64,000 nucleotides of DNA from Arthrobacter sp. FB24 (GTDB lineage: Bacteria; Actinomycetota; Actinomycetes; Actinomycetales; Micrococcaceae): contig NC_008537.1 of assembly GCF_000196235.1 (NCBI RefSeq), positions 1 to 64,000 on the forward strand, in the 5' to 3' direction. The translations under genes and the position numbers were made by a program. This document shows, piece by piece, positions 25,536 to 34,260 of the stretch (position 1 is the stretch's first letter; each line of letters begins with the position of its first letter). A model generated the notes under the pieces. The model was not told the origin of the DNA. It searched no databases and saw nothing but the letters and a program-made list of their open reading frames with translations.

Positions 25536-25934
25536 ATGTCGGATGAGCAAGCTCCCCGCCGGTTCAATCTGTCGCGCCGCCGCCGCGAGAATTCGCCCGC
25601 TGGGACGAAGAAGCGCCGTGACCTGTGGGTCACTGCCGAAGAAGAAGCGGCTCTGGTTGCCCGCGCCGCCCGGGACAAGGTGACTGTCCCGAATCTGCTG
25701 ATCAGTTCTGCGCTTTCCGACGCGCAGGAAACGACGGTGGAGCGACGCGCGGCCATCGCCGAACTGATGTCCCTGCACAATCTCCTGGCTCGCTCGTCCA
25801 ACAACATCAACCAGCTCGCCCGCCAGGCCAACGCGACCAGTGAATTCCCCGCGGAAGCGCGGGAAGCGCTGAAGCACATCCGGTCCGTCGCGATGCGTAT
25901 TGACCGGACCATTGAAGGGCTGATGCAGGGATGA
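25536..25934 (+). CDS. mobC: MobC-type relaxosome protein
   Basis: 132 residues with a basic N-terminus, a strand-helix-helix start (RRDLWVTAEEEAALVARAAR), and the MobC signature: LLARSSNNINQLARQANATS and REALKHIRSVAMRIDRTIEG. MobC binds oriT and helps melt DNA for the relaxase. The stop overlaps the relaxase start by four bases (ATGA). Confidence 0.92.
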   Translation: MSDEQAPRRFNLSRRRRENSPAGTKKRRDLWVTAEEEAALVARAARDKVTVPNLLISSALSDAQETTVERRAAIAELMSLHNLLARSSNNINQLARQANATSEFPAEAREALKHIRSVAMRIDRTIEGLMQG

Positions 25935-27571
25935 TCCCGAACATCACCCGCGGCTCCCGGATGAGCGGCCTCATGGTCTACCTCGCGTCGACCGATGAGA
26001 ACAAGACGAAGAACGCACACACCGATCCGCACTTGGTCGCCGGCGACGCCGCGATCATGGCGTGGTACGACGACGGCGTCCTGGACCGCGACGACGCTCT
26101 GGCCATTGCGAAGCACCTGGACCAGCCGCGCAAGGCGTACGGGGTGTCCGTCCAGATCAAAGACATGCAGTGGGATGCGTCCAAGAAGGAACGCGTTCAC
26201 GTCGGCTACAAGGACGCAAGCGTGTGGCACTGCTCCCTCAGCTTGCGTGCCGAAGAGGGCTCGCTGACGGACCAGCAGTGGGGGGATATCGCCAACGAGT
26301 TCGTGGACGCCATGGGCTTCACCGAAGCGAGCGGCAAGGCCCAGTGCCGGTGGGCAGCGATCAACCACGGCACAAGCGAGAACGGCAACCACCACATCCA
26401 CCTGGCCGTCTCCCTGATCCGCGAAGACGGCACCAAAGCATCGACCCACGGCGACTACAAGAAGGCACAGCAGACCTGCCGTGAGCTGGAGGTCAAGTAC
26501 GGCCTCGAACAGCTCTCCAGCGTGCACGCCACCCGCGGCTACGACCGCGCCGAGAAGGCCGCCGCTATCCGCGACGAACGCGAGATGCACCGGGCCTCCC
26601 TGGCACGAAAGGTACGTGCCAGCGCCAGCGCGTCAGCGACCGAGGACGAGTTTGTCCGTCGGGCCCGCGCCACCGGGTTGCTCGTGCGCCCGCGCTACGC
26701 AAAGAACACCACAGACGTCATCGTCGGCTACTCCGTGGCCGAACGACCCAAGCCCGGACAGCGGCCCATCTGGTTCGGCGGCGGAACCCTCGCCTCGGAC
26801 CTGAAGCTCGGCGCGCTCCGCGAGAACTGGATGGACTCACCGCAACTGGCCACGGCCGCTGCAGCAGAGTGGAACGCGGCCGCCCGCAACCGCCGCACCG
26901 TATCCAAGACGGGTCCCGAGAACGGAACACCGCCGGAACAGATGTGGGTCGAATACACCCGGAACGCGACCGCACTGGCAGACCAGTTGCGGTCCATTCC
27001 CCGCGACGACCACGCGACCTGGGCGAAAGCAGCAAGGGACGTCTCCGGCGCCTTCGCGGCATGGTCGCACCGGCTCGAAACAACGCCCGGACCGCTCGCC
27101 GCCACCGCCGCGGAACTGTCCCGCACGGCCCAGCTCCGGTCGCCCCGCCAGCACGGCAAGCCGGTCGCGCTACCCTCCATTGCGGGCACTGCCATGTTGT
27201 TCATGGCAGCCTCCAGCAAGAACAAGTCTGCAGCGCAGACAGCCCTCATGGTCCAGCTGATCAACACCGCGTTCGCGGTCTACGAAATGCACCAGCAGTC
27301 CGGACGAACCCGTGAGGCCCAGCGCATCCGGGCAGTAGTCGAGCAGCAGCTCGCACCCTTCACCGCCACCATGCCGAAACCGGTGCCGGTCGACGCCGAA
27401 CAGCAGACCGCCAGCGGAGCTGCCGCACCGGCCAGGGCCGTCGACATCGCCCGGCGCGGAGTGGCGCCGATCCGCCCAGGATCGGCCATGCCACACACAC
27501 CGACACCGGCGACTCCAGCGAAGACTTTCCAGCCCGGCCGACGCGACACCGGGCCGGGCCAGGACCGATAA
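25931..27571 (+). CDS. Relaxase (MOBP/MOBQ-like)
   Basis: A 546-residue relaxase. The start MIPNITRGSRMSGLMVYLAS is typical of actinobacterial mobilization nucleases. The conserved three-His metal motif is in TSENGNHHIHLAVSLIREDG (residues ~155-165), and a DHDN-like WAAINHG precedes it. Early Tyr residues (Tyr-17 region) are candidates for the nicking Tyr. The C-terminal half is Arg/Ala-rich with a helical stretch (FMAASSKNKSAAQTALMVQL). It would nick oriT and pilot the strand; no coupling protein or T4SS is in the window, so the element is mobilizable, not self-transmissible as seen here. Confidence 0.88.
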   Translation: MIPNITRGSRMSGLMVYLASTDENKTKNAHTDPHLVAGDAAIMAWYDDGVLDRDDALAIAKHLDQPRKAYGVSVQIKDMQWDASKKERVHVGYKDASVWHCSLSLRAEEGSLTDQQWGDIANEFVDAMGFTEASGKAQCRWAAINHGTSENGNHHIHLAVSLIREDGTKASTHGDYKKAQQTCRELEVKYGLEQLSSVHATRGYDRAEKAAAIRDEREMHRASLARKVRASASASATEDEFVRRARATGLLVRPRYAKNTTDVIVGYSVAERPKPGQRPIWFGGGTLASDLKLGALRENWMDSPQLATAAAAEWNAAARNRRTVSKTGPENGTPPEQMWVEYTRNATALADQLRSIPRDDHATWAKAARDVSGAFAAWSHRLETTPGPLAATAAELSRTAQLRSPRQHGKPVALPSIAGTAMLFMAASSKNKSAAQTALMVQLINTAFAVYEMHQQSGRTREAQRIRAVVEQQLAPFTATMPKPVPVDAEQQTASGAAAPARAVDIARRGVAPIRPGSAMPHTPTPATPAKTFQPGRRDTGPGQDR

Positions 27572-28035
27572 GGACGAACACCACTAGTGCAAAGGGGAAT
27601 CTCAATAGGGATTGTCAAGGACAATCATCGTTTCCAGCAGTGCTGCGCGGCACCCAAGGTGCCCCTAAAGCTATCCGCGGCTGGGGTCAATTCGGGTTAT
27701 CCATGGCTGATTCTTTTGGGAGCCGTTTGGAGAGCTCCCTCGGCAGCGGTAGCGGTGGATAACTCATGAGGATTTGTCCCCGGCTGTGGGTAGCGGAGGC
27801 ATTCCGAAGAGCCATGGCAATACAGGATGAATCCGGCCCAGCGCTACGGGTGTGAGTCTGATCCCGATGGGGTGTTTCCATAGATCTCTTCGCCGGGTCG
27901 CTGCGGTTGAAAATGCGCTCGCTCTCATCGTTCAGAGCGCATGGTCGCGGTGCCTTCCGTGTTCTGTTGTATCGGGCTTACCAGGGTGCCACGATATCTT
28001 CTACCAGCCGTCACACGAGCAGAGGGTCTTCGGAG
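27572..28035. other. Intergenic region behind the relaxase
   Basis: 464 bases without a confident gene. It contains the palindrome ATTGTC-AAG-GACAAT (27611-27625) and a short hairpin GGCACC-CAA-GGTGCC (27649-27663), which may end the relaxase transcript. Short frames are low-complexity. Confidence 0.4.
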
Positions 28036-28979
28036 ATGAACGATTCAGTGGGTGCGTTCGCGGGGATTGGGAACACGCCCCTCGTGGAGCTGCGGAGGGT
28101 GGTGCCGGCTAACGGTGCCCGGATTTTCGTCAAGTTGGAGTGGGCCAACCCGACAGGGAGCATGAAAGACCGGATGGCCCGCGCGGCGGTCGAAGGCGCG
28201 GTGCGTGACGGGCGCCTTGTCCAGGGAGGAACTGTCGTCGAATACACCGCTGGCACGACCGGCATTTCGCTTGCGTTCGCTTGCGCTGTGCTTGGTTTCG
28301 GCCTCCACGTCGTCTTCTCCGACGCGTTCAGTGACGAAAAACGCCGGACCATGCTTGCGTTTGGCGCCACCGTCGAGGATGTTCCAAGTGACAATGGCGC
28401 AATCACCGAAACGCTGATCAAGCAGATGATCGCCCGCGCCGCTGAAGTATCGAAACAACCGGGCATGTGGTGGTGTGACCAGTTGAATAACCATGACGCG
28501 GTCACCGGGTATCTGCCCCTGGGGGAAGAAATTTGGACACAGACAAAAGGCCCGGATCGACGCGTTCGTGCACACGGTCGGAACCGCTCACTCCATTCAC
28601 GGGGTCACGCGCGCGCTCCGCGCGCACAATCCGGACATCAGCGTCTTTGCAGTCGAACCGGCCGAATCCGCTGTCCTGTCCGGTCAACCGACCGGTGCCA
28701 ACCGGATCGAAGGCATTGGTATCGGCTTTATTCCCCCGCTGTGGGAACCGGATGCCGTCGATGGCATCCTCACCGTATCCGCCCGACGAGGCAATGGATA
28801 TGGCGCGGCGCCTGGCCCGGCAAGAGGGGCTCTTTGCTGGCACTTCCTCAGGGGCGAATGTTGTCGCCGCTCTTCACACCGCTGAACGTATGGGGCCTGG
28901 ATCAACAATCGTCACCATCCTCTGCGACTCCGGACTCCGTTACCTCTCCACCGAGCTCTACCGACCCGAAAAAATCTAG
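28036..28979 (+). pseudogene. Cysteine synthase-like PLP enzyme, twice frameshifted
   Basis: From ATG 28036, MNDSVGAFAGIGNTPLVELR starts a CysK/CBS-type enzyme with the PLP-Lys motif NPTGSMKDRMA, YTAGTTGISLAFACAVLG and WWCDQLNN. The frame breaks at ~28550, where GGCCCGG should be GGCCGG. It continues in the next frame: IDAFVHTVGTAHSIHGVTRA, RIEGIGIGFIPPLW. A second break at ~28775 (GCCC for GCC) leads to the third frame: DEAMDMARRLARQEGLFAGT and GSTIVTILCDSGLRYLSTEL. The stop is at 28979. All catalytic segments survive, so the lesions are two single extra Cs. Recent inactivation or base-call errors fit equally. Confidence 0.82.
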
Positions 28980-29099
28980 CCTCCAAACCAGTGGGCGCCT
29001 GCAATTCCAACGACCCGGAAGCCTGGCGGAGGGATCCGTTGCCTGCTCGGCAGGCGCAGGCCTATACTCGGTCAGGCCGGCACCTTACCGGTTCGGACG

Positions 29100-29414
29100 A
29101 TGACTAAGGAGATCACGGTGGCGCCTAAATTCGGAGTGCTTGCATTGGTTGAGGCGAAACCCGGGAAGGAGCAGGAAGTGTGGGATTTCCTGAACGGTGG
29201 CCGTGACATTGTGCTTGGCGAACCCGGCACACGTACTTGGTATGCCTTCCGCGCCAGTGAAACCACTTTCGGCATCTTCGACACTTTTGACACCGAGGAA
29301 GACCGCCAGGCCCACCTCAGCGGGGCAATACCCGCCGCCCTAGGCGAACACGGCCCGGCGATGCTGGCAGCGGAACCGGACATCCGGATAGTTGAGCTGA
29401 TCGCCGTTAAGTAA
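29100..29414 (+). CDS. Antibiotic biosynthesis monooxygenase-domain (quinol monooxygenase-like) protein
   Basis: 104 residues forming one ABM dimeric ferredoxin-like domain: FGVLALVEAKPGKEQEVWDF, VLGEPGTRTWYAFRASETTF, GIFDTFDTEEDRQAHLSG and MLAAEPDIRIVELIAVK. These cofactor-free or heme-degrading folds act on quinones or small aromatics. It lies behind the broken cysteine synthase and may have been cotranscribed. AAGGAG precedes an in-frame second start codon region, so the exact start could be a few codons later. Confidence 0.85.
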   Translation: MTKEITVAPKFGVLALVEAKPGKEQEVWDFLNGGRDIVLGEPGTRTWYAFRASETTFGIFDTFDTEEDRQAHLSGAIPAALGEHGPAMLAAEPDIRIVELIAVK

Positions 29415-29482
29415 GCCGTCCTGGGTTTCCAGGACCATTCCATCCGTCTTCTGCGTGGCGTGGCCACGAGCTTAGCCGGCGC

Positions 29483-30676
29483 TCAGAAAGCTTTGGCGTT
29501 GGGTTCTTGGTAGGGGGTGCCGTCGCGGAGCATGGCCCAGAGGACGTTGAGCCGGCGTCTGGCCAGGGATAGAACGGCTTGTTTGTGGTTTTTGCCTTCG
29601 GTGCGTTTGCGTTGGTAGTAGGTGCGGCTTTGGGGGGAGTAGCGTGCTGCGGATTGGGCGGCGAGATAGAAGGCATTGAGGAGTCGGCGGTCGTAGCGTT
29701 TGGGACGGTGGTGGTTGCCGCTGATCCGTCCTGAGTCGCGGGGGACTGGTGCGAGGCCGGCCACGCCGGCGAGGCGGGCTGCGCTTTCGTATGCGGTGAT
29801 GTCGCCTCCGGTGGCGGCGAGGAATTCGGCTGCGAGCATGGTGCCGAAGCCGGGCATGCTGAGCAGGATCTGGGCGTGGTGATGTTCGCGAAACCGGGTT
29901 TCGATCTGCTTGTCGATCTTCGCCACCTCATCATGCAAATCCAGGACGGTGCGGGCGAGAGCGGCGACCATCCCAGCGCCGATGTCCTGGGCCTGAACGG
30001 TGATGCGCTGCGCCTGAGCAGCTGCGACGGCCTTGGCGGCGATTGCCTTTGCGTTGTAGCAGCCCTGGTTCCGCAGCCACGTTGCGATACGCGTTTCGCC
30101 TGCCCGGCGGATGCCGGCCGGGGTTGTGTACTTCGTCAATAGCACTACCGCGGCTTTGACCATGGCGTAGTCGAATGCTGCTTCCAGGGCGGGGAAGTAC
30201 TCGAGCAATGTGGCGCAGAGTCTGTTGAGGGCGCGGGTTCGGTCGCAGACCAGGTCAGTGCGCCGGGAACTGAGCAGCCGCAGGTCGGTGCTGATTTGGT
30301 CGCCGCTGCGGACGGGTTGCAGATCCCTTCGCATCCGGGCTTGGTCGGCGATGATTGCCGCGTCTTTGGCGTCTGTTTTGCCGTCGCCCCGGTAGGTGCG
30401 GGCGGCGTGGTAGACGGTTCTTCCTGGGATGTAGACCAGGGTCTGGTTTTGGGCTTCGAGCAGGCCGATCAACAGCGCGGCCTCGCCTCGGTTCAGGTCG
30501 GTGGCCCAGAGGACCTCCCGGCCTGCCGCGAGGTCCGCCACTTCTGTGAGAAGTTCCGTGAGTGCGGCTTCGTCGTTGGCTACCTTTCGGGAGAGCAGCC
30601 GGTTTCCTTCGTCGTCGACGAGCACGCAGTGGTGATGAGCTTTTCCGGCGTCGATGCCGGCCCAGAGTTCAGGCAT
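29483..30676 (-). mobile_element. Second IS110-family transposase
   Basis: 397 residues from the ATG at 30676 behind GGAGGG. DEDD-domain motifs: LWAGIDAGKAHHHCVLVDDE, DGKTDAKDAAIIADQARMRR, RRTDLVCDRTRALNRLCATL. C-terminal motifs: SMPGFGTMLAAEFLAATGGD, ARLAGVAGLAPVPRDSG and YQRKRTEGKNHKQAVLSLAR. It is complete and belongs to a different subgroup from the 16.6-kb element. It sits between the relaxase side and the 410-residue mobilization-associated gene, so its insertion probably split that region. The non-coding 5' end at 30690-30900 may encode its bridge RNA. Confidence 0.92.
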
Positions 30677-30919
30677 GTGTCCCTCCATCGCGTTGTCCTG
30701 GTAAGGCCCAAGCAGATGGCCGCGCCGTCGTGTCCTTACATTGCGATCGGGTCGCTTTTCTCAATTAGCGGTCGAGCCATCGCGGGGTGTCGGGCGGCCA
30801 TTCCTTCGGAGCCGTGATGCAAAGTCCGGCCATTTAGCTTTTAGCCATACCCGGCACCCCTGGGTTGGTCGAGAGCCTACAATGCTCCCAATCCAGCCTC
30901 AATCACCGTAAGGAACGCG

Positions 30920-32152
30920 ATGAGTGACTCGGACGGAATGGATGACCTTGTAGACGGCGGCCTGCGACAGTCGCTGATCATCGGCTCACGCATCGCAGAA
31001 ACACTGGCCCGCCGACGGCAGGAATCCCAGCGCCAGAAAGAACACGCAGCCACCCAGGCGGCCTATAAGGCGAACGCCCGCCTCACAGCAGAGCGCAGCG
31101 CAGCACGCGCAGCACTCGCCCCGGTCAACAAAGACGAGTGGTGGGACAAAGCCCAGCCGCGGGACATCGCCACGGCCTACACAACCGCCGAAGCCTGGAA
31201 GAACCACGACCCCGCAGCCCTGTCCGCCGCGGAGAAGATCCGGCACGAAGTGCTCAACCGCTACGGCATCGACACCCGCGACGCCGCAACGAACAGCTCC
31301 TCCCTCGAAGCCGGCATCCAGAACGCCGCGACCGACAGCACACGGCAGGACGCGCTTGTGCGGAGTCGGGAAGAAGCCCGGGCTGCAGCCGCTGAGCACG
31401 AGAAAGCCATGAGCCTCCTCGCAGCAGCCAGCATCGAAGACCTCCGCGCCCAAGCCGCAGTGCTCGCACCCGAAATGGAACGCCACCAGGTCCCCGTCGA
31501 GTACCTGGCCAACCCCGAACTCGCGGCCGCCCTGCAGACCGCCCACGCGGCCAAAACCCCCGCAGCGGTAGCAGCCGCGGACGCCACAGTGAAGGAACGT
31601 CTCTACCTCATAGGCAAGGACGGCATCAACGGCCCCGACATCGACCAGCTCCGCAAAGAGACAGCCGAAAACGTCAACGGTGCCGGCAACGAGCACTTCG
31701 AAGACCCCGGCTTCGTTCAGGCCGCAAAGGAGATGCACGAAACCAAACTCCTGGCCGAGGCCGGCTACACCGGCTCAGAGCGGACCCCGATGGAACAGCG
31801 GTACGAGCAGGCCGAGAAAGAACTTTTCACCCGCATGGAAAGCGTCGGCCGCGAAATCGAGGACCGTGTCACCGGCAACGACAGCAGCCGCCTCAAAGAC
31901 CAGGGTCTAAAAGCAGAAAGCGCGTCGGCCGCCGGATACGGTTCAGCGGCACACTTGGGGAAGTTCGCCGATTCATTGGAAAGCAGCGGGGCGAGCGAAG
32001 CTCAGGTCCGTGGGCGGCTTGTAGCCGCCCGCAGCGAGGGCACCCACCCTAGGTCAGCCCTATCGCCAGGGAAGGGTGCGGCCAAGGCGAGGAAGACCGG
32101 AGGCGGCAAGGCCCTCGGCGCGGAAAGAACCAAGAGCGGCCCAGCCCGATAG
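30920..32152 (+). CDS. Mobilization-region hypothetical protein, coiled-coil rich
   Basis: 410 residues, hydrophilic and very rich in Ala, Glu, Arg and Gln. The N-terminus (IIGSRIAETLARRRQESQRQ, KEHAATQAAYKANARLTAER) is a long basic helix. The middle has EWWDKAQPRDIATAYTTAEA. The C-terminus (GKDGINGPDIDQLRKE, EDRVTGNDSSRLKDQG) is duplicated at 37.2 kb. Relatives follow relaxase genes on actinobacterial plasmids; function is unknown, perhaps DNA transfer or post-transfer processing. GGAACGCG precedes ATG 30920. Confidence 0.75.
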   Translation: MSDSDGMDDLVDGGLRQSLIIGSRIAETLARRRQESQRQKEHAATQAAYKANARLTAERSAARAALAPVNKDEWWDKAQPRDIATAYTTAEAWKNHDPAALSAAEKIRHEVLNRYGIDTRDAATNSSSLEAGIQNAATDSTRQDALVRSREEARAAAAEHEKAMSLLAAASIEDLRAQAAVLAPEMERHQVPVEYLANPELAAALQTAHAAKTPAAVAAADATVKERLYLIGKDGINGPDIDQLRKETAENVNGAGNEHFEDPGFVQAAKEMHETKLLAEAGYTGSERTPMEQRYEQAEKELFTRMESVGREIEDRVTGNDSSRLKDQGLKAESASAAGYGSAAHLGKFADSLESSGASEAQVRGRLVAARSEGTHPRSALSPGKGAAKARKTGGGKALGAERTKSGPAR

Positions 32153-32321
32153 GCCACTGATACCCGGCCGTGGCCGCGGACCGTCCGGGCCTTCTCTGGG
32201 GAGCGATAGGGATACCTGGGACCCAGTTATCCAGACGGAGTCTGGACAATTGCGTTCCCGCATTTTTCGGCGAGGCAGTGTTCCACCATGCAGCCGGTAC
32301 ATGCGGTACCGCTCGCCTGAT

Positions 32322-32349
32322 AATTATGTAACCGTACGGTGGCATAATT
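32322..32349. promoter_or_regulatory. 28-base palindromic operator of the HTH gene
   Basis: AATTATG-TA-ACCGTACGGT-GG-CATAATT: the outer arms are perfect and the inner ten bases are self-complementary. It sits 6 bases before the ATG at 32356, overlapping the likely promoter, as expected for an autorepressing antitoxin operator. Confidence 0.7.
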
Positions 32350-32355
32350 GCTCTC

Positions 32356-32937
32356 ATGGACATGAATCCGGAGGCCTTCGGGCGAATGGTGCGAGAGAGG
32401 CGTAAAGCTCGGGGCTACACCCAGCAGTCTCTGGCCGAGGCGATCGGCGCTTCCCGGAAATTCGTCGTGGACCTGGAGGCGGGAAAGAGCGGGGCATCCC
32501 TCGGCCTTGCTCTGAAGGTGATGCGGGTCCTCGGTCTAGACATCACGGGAGACGACGCTGCTGCGGGCAGCCCGTTTGCAGATGATTTCGCGCAGACGAT
32601 CCGTGAGGGGGACTATCACTTCGCTCTGCGCCTGGTAGGGGAGTATGCCGCAGCCTCTCTTTCGGCCGGGCGACCACTCATGCCACTCGCTCCGGCCATC
32701 AGTGACGCCGACTACCGGACAGCCCTCGGAGCGGTCACCAGGTGGGTGGCAGCAAAGACCGGCACCCCGGTCCCGCGTTGGGCCAAATGCGCTGGAGAGT
32801 CGACTGACCCAATCTTTCTTGCCGAGAAGCTTCACCCGGTCAGCGACCGGATGAAAGAGCTCATCCGACGCGAAACTCCCAGCGAAATCGCTGCTATGAA
32901 CGTCTGGATCCGCGAACGCGATCTGGCGACAGTTTGA
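32356..32937 (+). CDS. XRE-family HTH protein (antitoxin-like)
   Basis: 193 residues. The N-terminal XRE HTH spans residues ~8-60 (FGRMVRERRKARGYTQQSLA, GASRKFVVDLEAGKSGAS) and resembles HipB. The rest (~80-193) is helical: REGDYHFALRLVGEYAAASL, YRTALGAVTRWVAAKTGT, LHPVSDRMKELIRRETPSE. The gene is coupled to the nucleotidyltransferase by a TTGA overlap and preceded by a 28-base palindrome. This is the architecture of a type II or AbiE-like antitoxin. The start ATG 32356 is followed by a second Met two codons on. Confidence 0.82.
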   Translation: MDMNPEAFGRMVRERRKARGYTQQSLAEAIGASRKFVVDLEAGKSGASLGLALKVMRVLGLDITGDDAAAGSPFADDFAQTIREGDYHFALRLVGEYAAASLSAGRPLMPLAPAISDADYRTALGAVTRWVAAKTGTPVPRWAKCAGESTDPIFLAEKLHPVSDRMKELIRRETPSEIAAMNVWIRERDLATV

Positions 32938-33500
32938 CCAGGGAACGAGGTTTCCGGCGCGCCGACGTCATTGACCTTCTGCGCGAGGTCGAATCGCGAC
33001 TCGCATCCCGCGGCGTCGCCTTGGACATCCAGGTCGTCGGCGGAGCCGCGCTGCTGCTCCACGGTGTTCTTGATCGGGCAACCGGAGACATCGATGCCCG
33101 GTACACCTCCGCAGAAATCGTCGAGGAGGTGGCCGCCGACATGGCGCGTGAATACGGTCTTCCCCCAAAGTGGCTGAATCGCAGCGCCGCCGCGTTCCTG
33201 CCAGAAGATGCGCGGTGGATTGCTGGCCCCGCCGGGACATCGTCAGCGGTAAGGCTCGCTGACCTGCGCACGTTGGCCGCGATGAAATTGGCTGCAGAGC
33301 GGTCCAAAGACATCGAGGATCTTGGGCATATCGCCCTCGCGTTGGGGATCGAACACGCGGACCAGCTCGTCCGGCTGGCCTTCGAAAAATACGGGCACCA
33401 TTCCATAGCTCTGAGCGCACCGGTCGATAACTACGAGATCGTCGCGGAAGAAGCAATCAATGCCGCCAGGGCACTACGTCTCCGCCGGCAGCACCGCTAG
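32934..33500 (+). CDS. Nucleotidyltransferase (DUF6036-like), toxin-like
   Basis: 188 residues from a TTG overlapping the HTH stop. The fold is a minimal nucleotidyltransferase: LDIQVVGGAALLLHGVLDRA holds GG, and ATGDIDARYTSAEIVEEVAA holds the DxD pair. A conserved KLAAERSKDIEDLGHIALAL helix follows. Members pair with HTH antitoxins in AbiEii-like/MNT systems and may modify tRNA or antitoxin. Toxicity is inferred from gene order, not shown. Confidence 0.82.
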   Translation: MTRERGFRRADVIDLLREVESRLASRGVALDIQVVGGAALLLHGVLDRATGDIDARYTSAEIVEEVAADMAREYGLPPKWLNRSAAAFLPEDARWIAGPAGTSSAVRLADLRTLAAMKLAAERSKDIEDLGHIALALGIEHADQLVRLAFEKYGHHSIALSAPVDNYEIVAEEAINAARALRLRRQHR

Positions 33501-33561
33501 TCCACGAACCCGGCCCGGGTGAGGAGGGGGCAGCGTGTGATTGCTGGATCCCGGCAGCAGG

Positions 33562-33591
33562 CCGTCGCCCCTGCCGGGGCAGGGGCGACGG
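33562..33591. terminator. Bidirectional terminator
   Basis: A perfect 14-base stem (CCGTCGCCCCTGCC pairing with GGCAGGGGCGACGG, two-base apical spacer) between the convergent nucleotidyltransferase and flavin reductase genes, followed by TTGTTGCG. Strong, symmetric, works for both strands. Confidence 0.85.
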
Positions 33592-33603
33592 GGCTTGTTG
33601 CGT

Positions 33604-34260
33604 TTAGGCGGGTTGGCCGGCGAGTCCGTAGGCTTCGTCATCGGATGCCTGGGGGATTTTCATTTCAAACGTCTCGGTGACGGAGGTGTAGTCGTGGTAG
33701 CCCATGCGCGCCAGGGGCCGGATCTTGGGGATGTCGAGTTTGCCGTCAACGGTGAGGACCTCATCGTTGATGTGGATCCGTTCGACCTGCGCGAAGACGA
33801 TGTCGATGGTGCCCACGTTGGAGTTGCCCGTCATCCGGTGGGTTGAGAGGTACCTGCACTCGAAGTGGACGGGGCTCTCGGCGACCATTGGGGTGGGGGA
33901 GAGCTCGGCGTACCGTTTGGTCACCCCGGCGTGGTCGAACTCGTTCTCGGCGAAGGGCAGTGCCATGGCGCTGATGTTGACGGCTTCGCGGAGGTCATAG
34001 GTAGCCATGTTCCACACAAACCAACCCGTCTGCTCGGCGTTAAGAACGGTGTCCTTCCGCCGGCCGTCCGGGTACTGGTTCGCGGAGAACATCACCATGG
34101 GCGGGTCGAAGGTCAGATTTTGCCATTGGCTGTACGGGGCAAGGTTCTCCACTCCGTCGGGGCTGATGCTTGAGAGCCAGCCGATGGGCCGGGGAACGGT
34201 ACAGCTCTTGAAAGGGGAATACGGCAAGGGGCTGGATTCGTGTGCGGGATCGTATTTCAC
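33604..34260 (-). CDS. Flavin reductase-domain protein
   Basis: 218 residues of the split-barrel FMN-binding flavin reductase/DIM6-NTAB family: FKSCTVPRPIGWLSSISPDG, NLAPYSQWQNLTFDPPMVMF, GWFVWNMATYDLREAVNISA and FECRYLSTHRMTGNSNVGTI. Such proteins reduce flavin for a partner monooxygenase or directly open aromatic or heterocyclic substrates. The start GTG overlaps the permease stop (GTGA). Coupled with an NCS1 permease, it likely acts on an imported heterocycle (pyrimidine, purine or hydantoin). Confidence 0.87.
   Translation of the reverse strand: MKYDPAHESSPLPYSPFKSCTVPRPIGWLSSISPDGVENLAPYSQWQNLTFDPPMVMFSANQYPDGRRKDTVLNAEQTGWFVWNMATYDLREAVNISAMALPFAENEFDHAGVTKRYAELSPTPMVAESPVHFECRYLSTHRMTGNSNVGTIDIVFAQVERIHINDEVLTVDGKLDIPKIRPLARMGYHDYTSVTETFEMKIPQASDDEAYGLAGQPA

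Noticed and set aside
30296-30817. 173-codon + frame opposite the second IS110 transposase
   Set aside because: Antisense shadow of the transposase.
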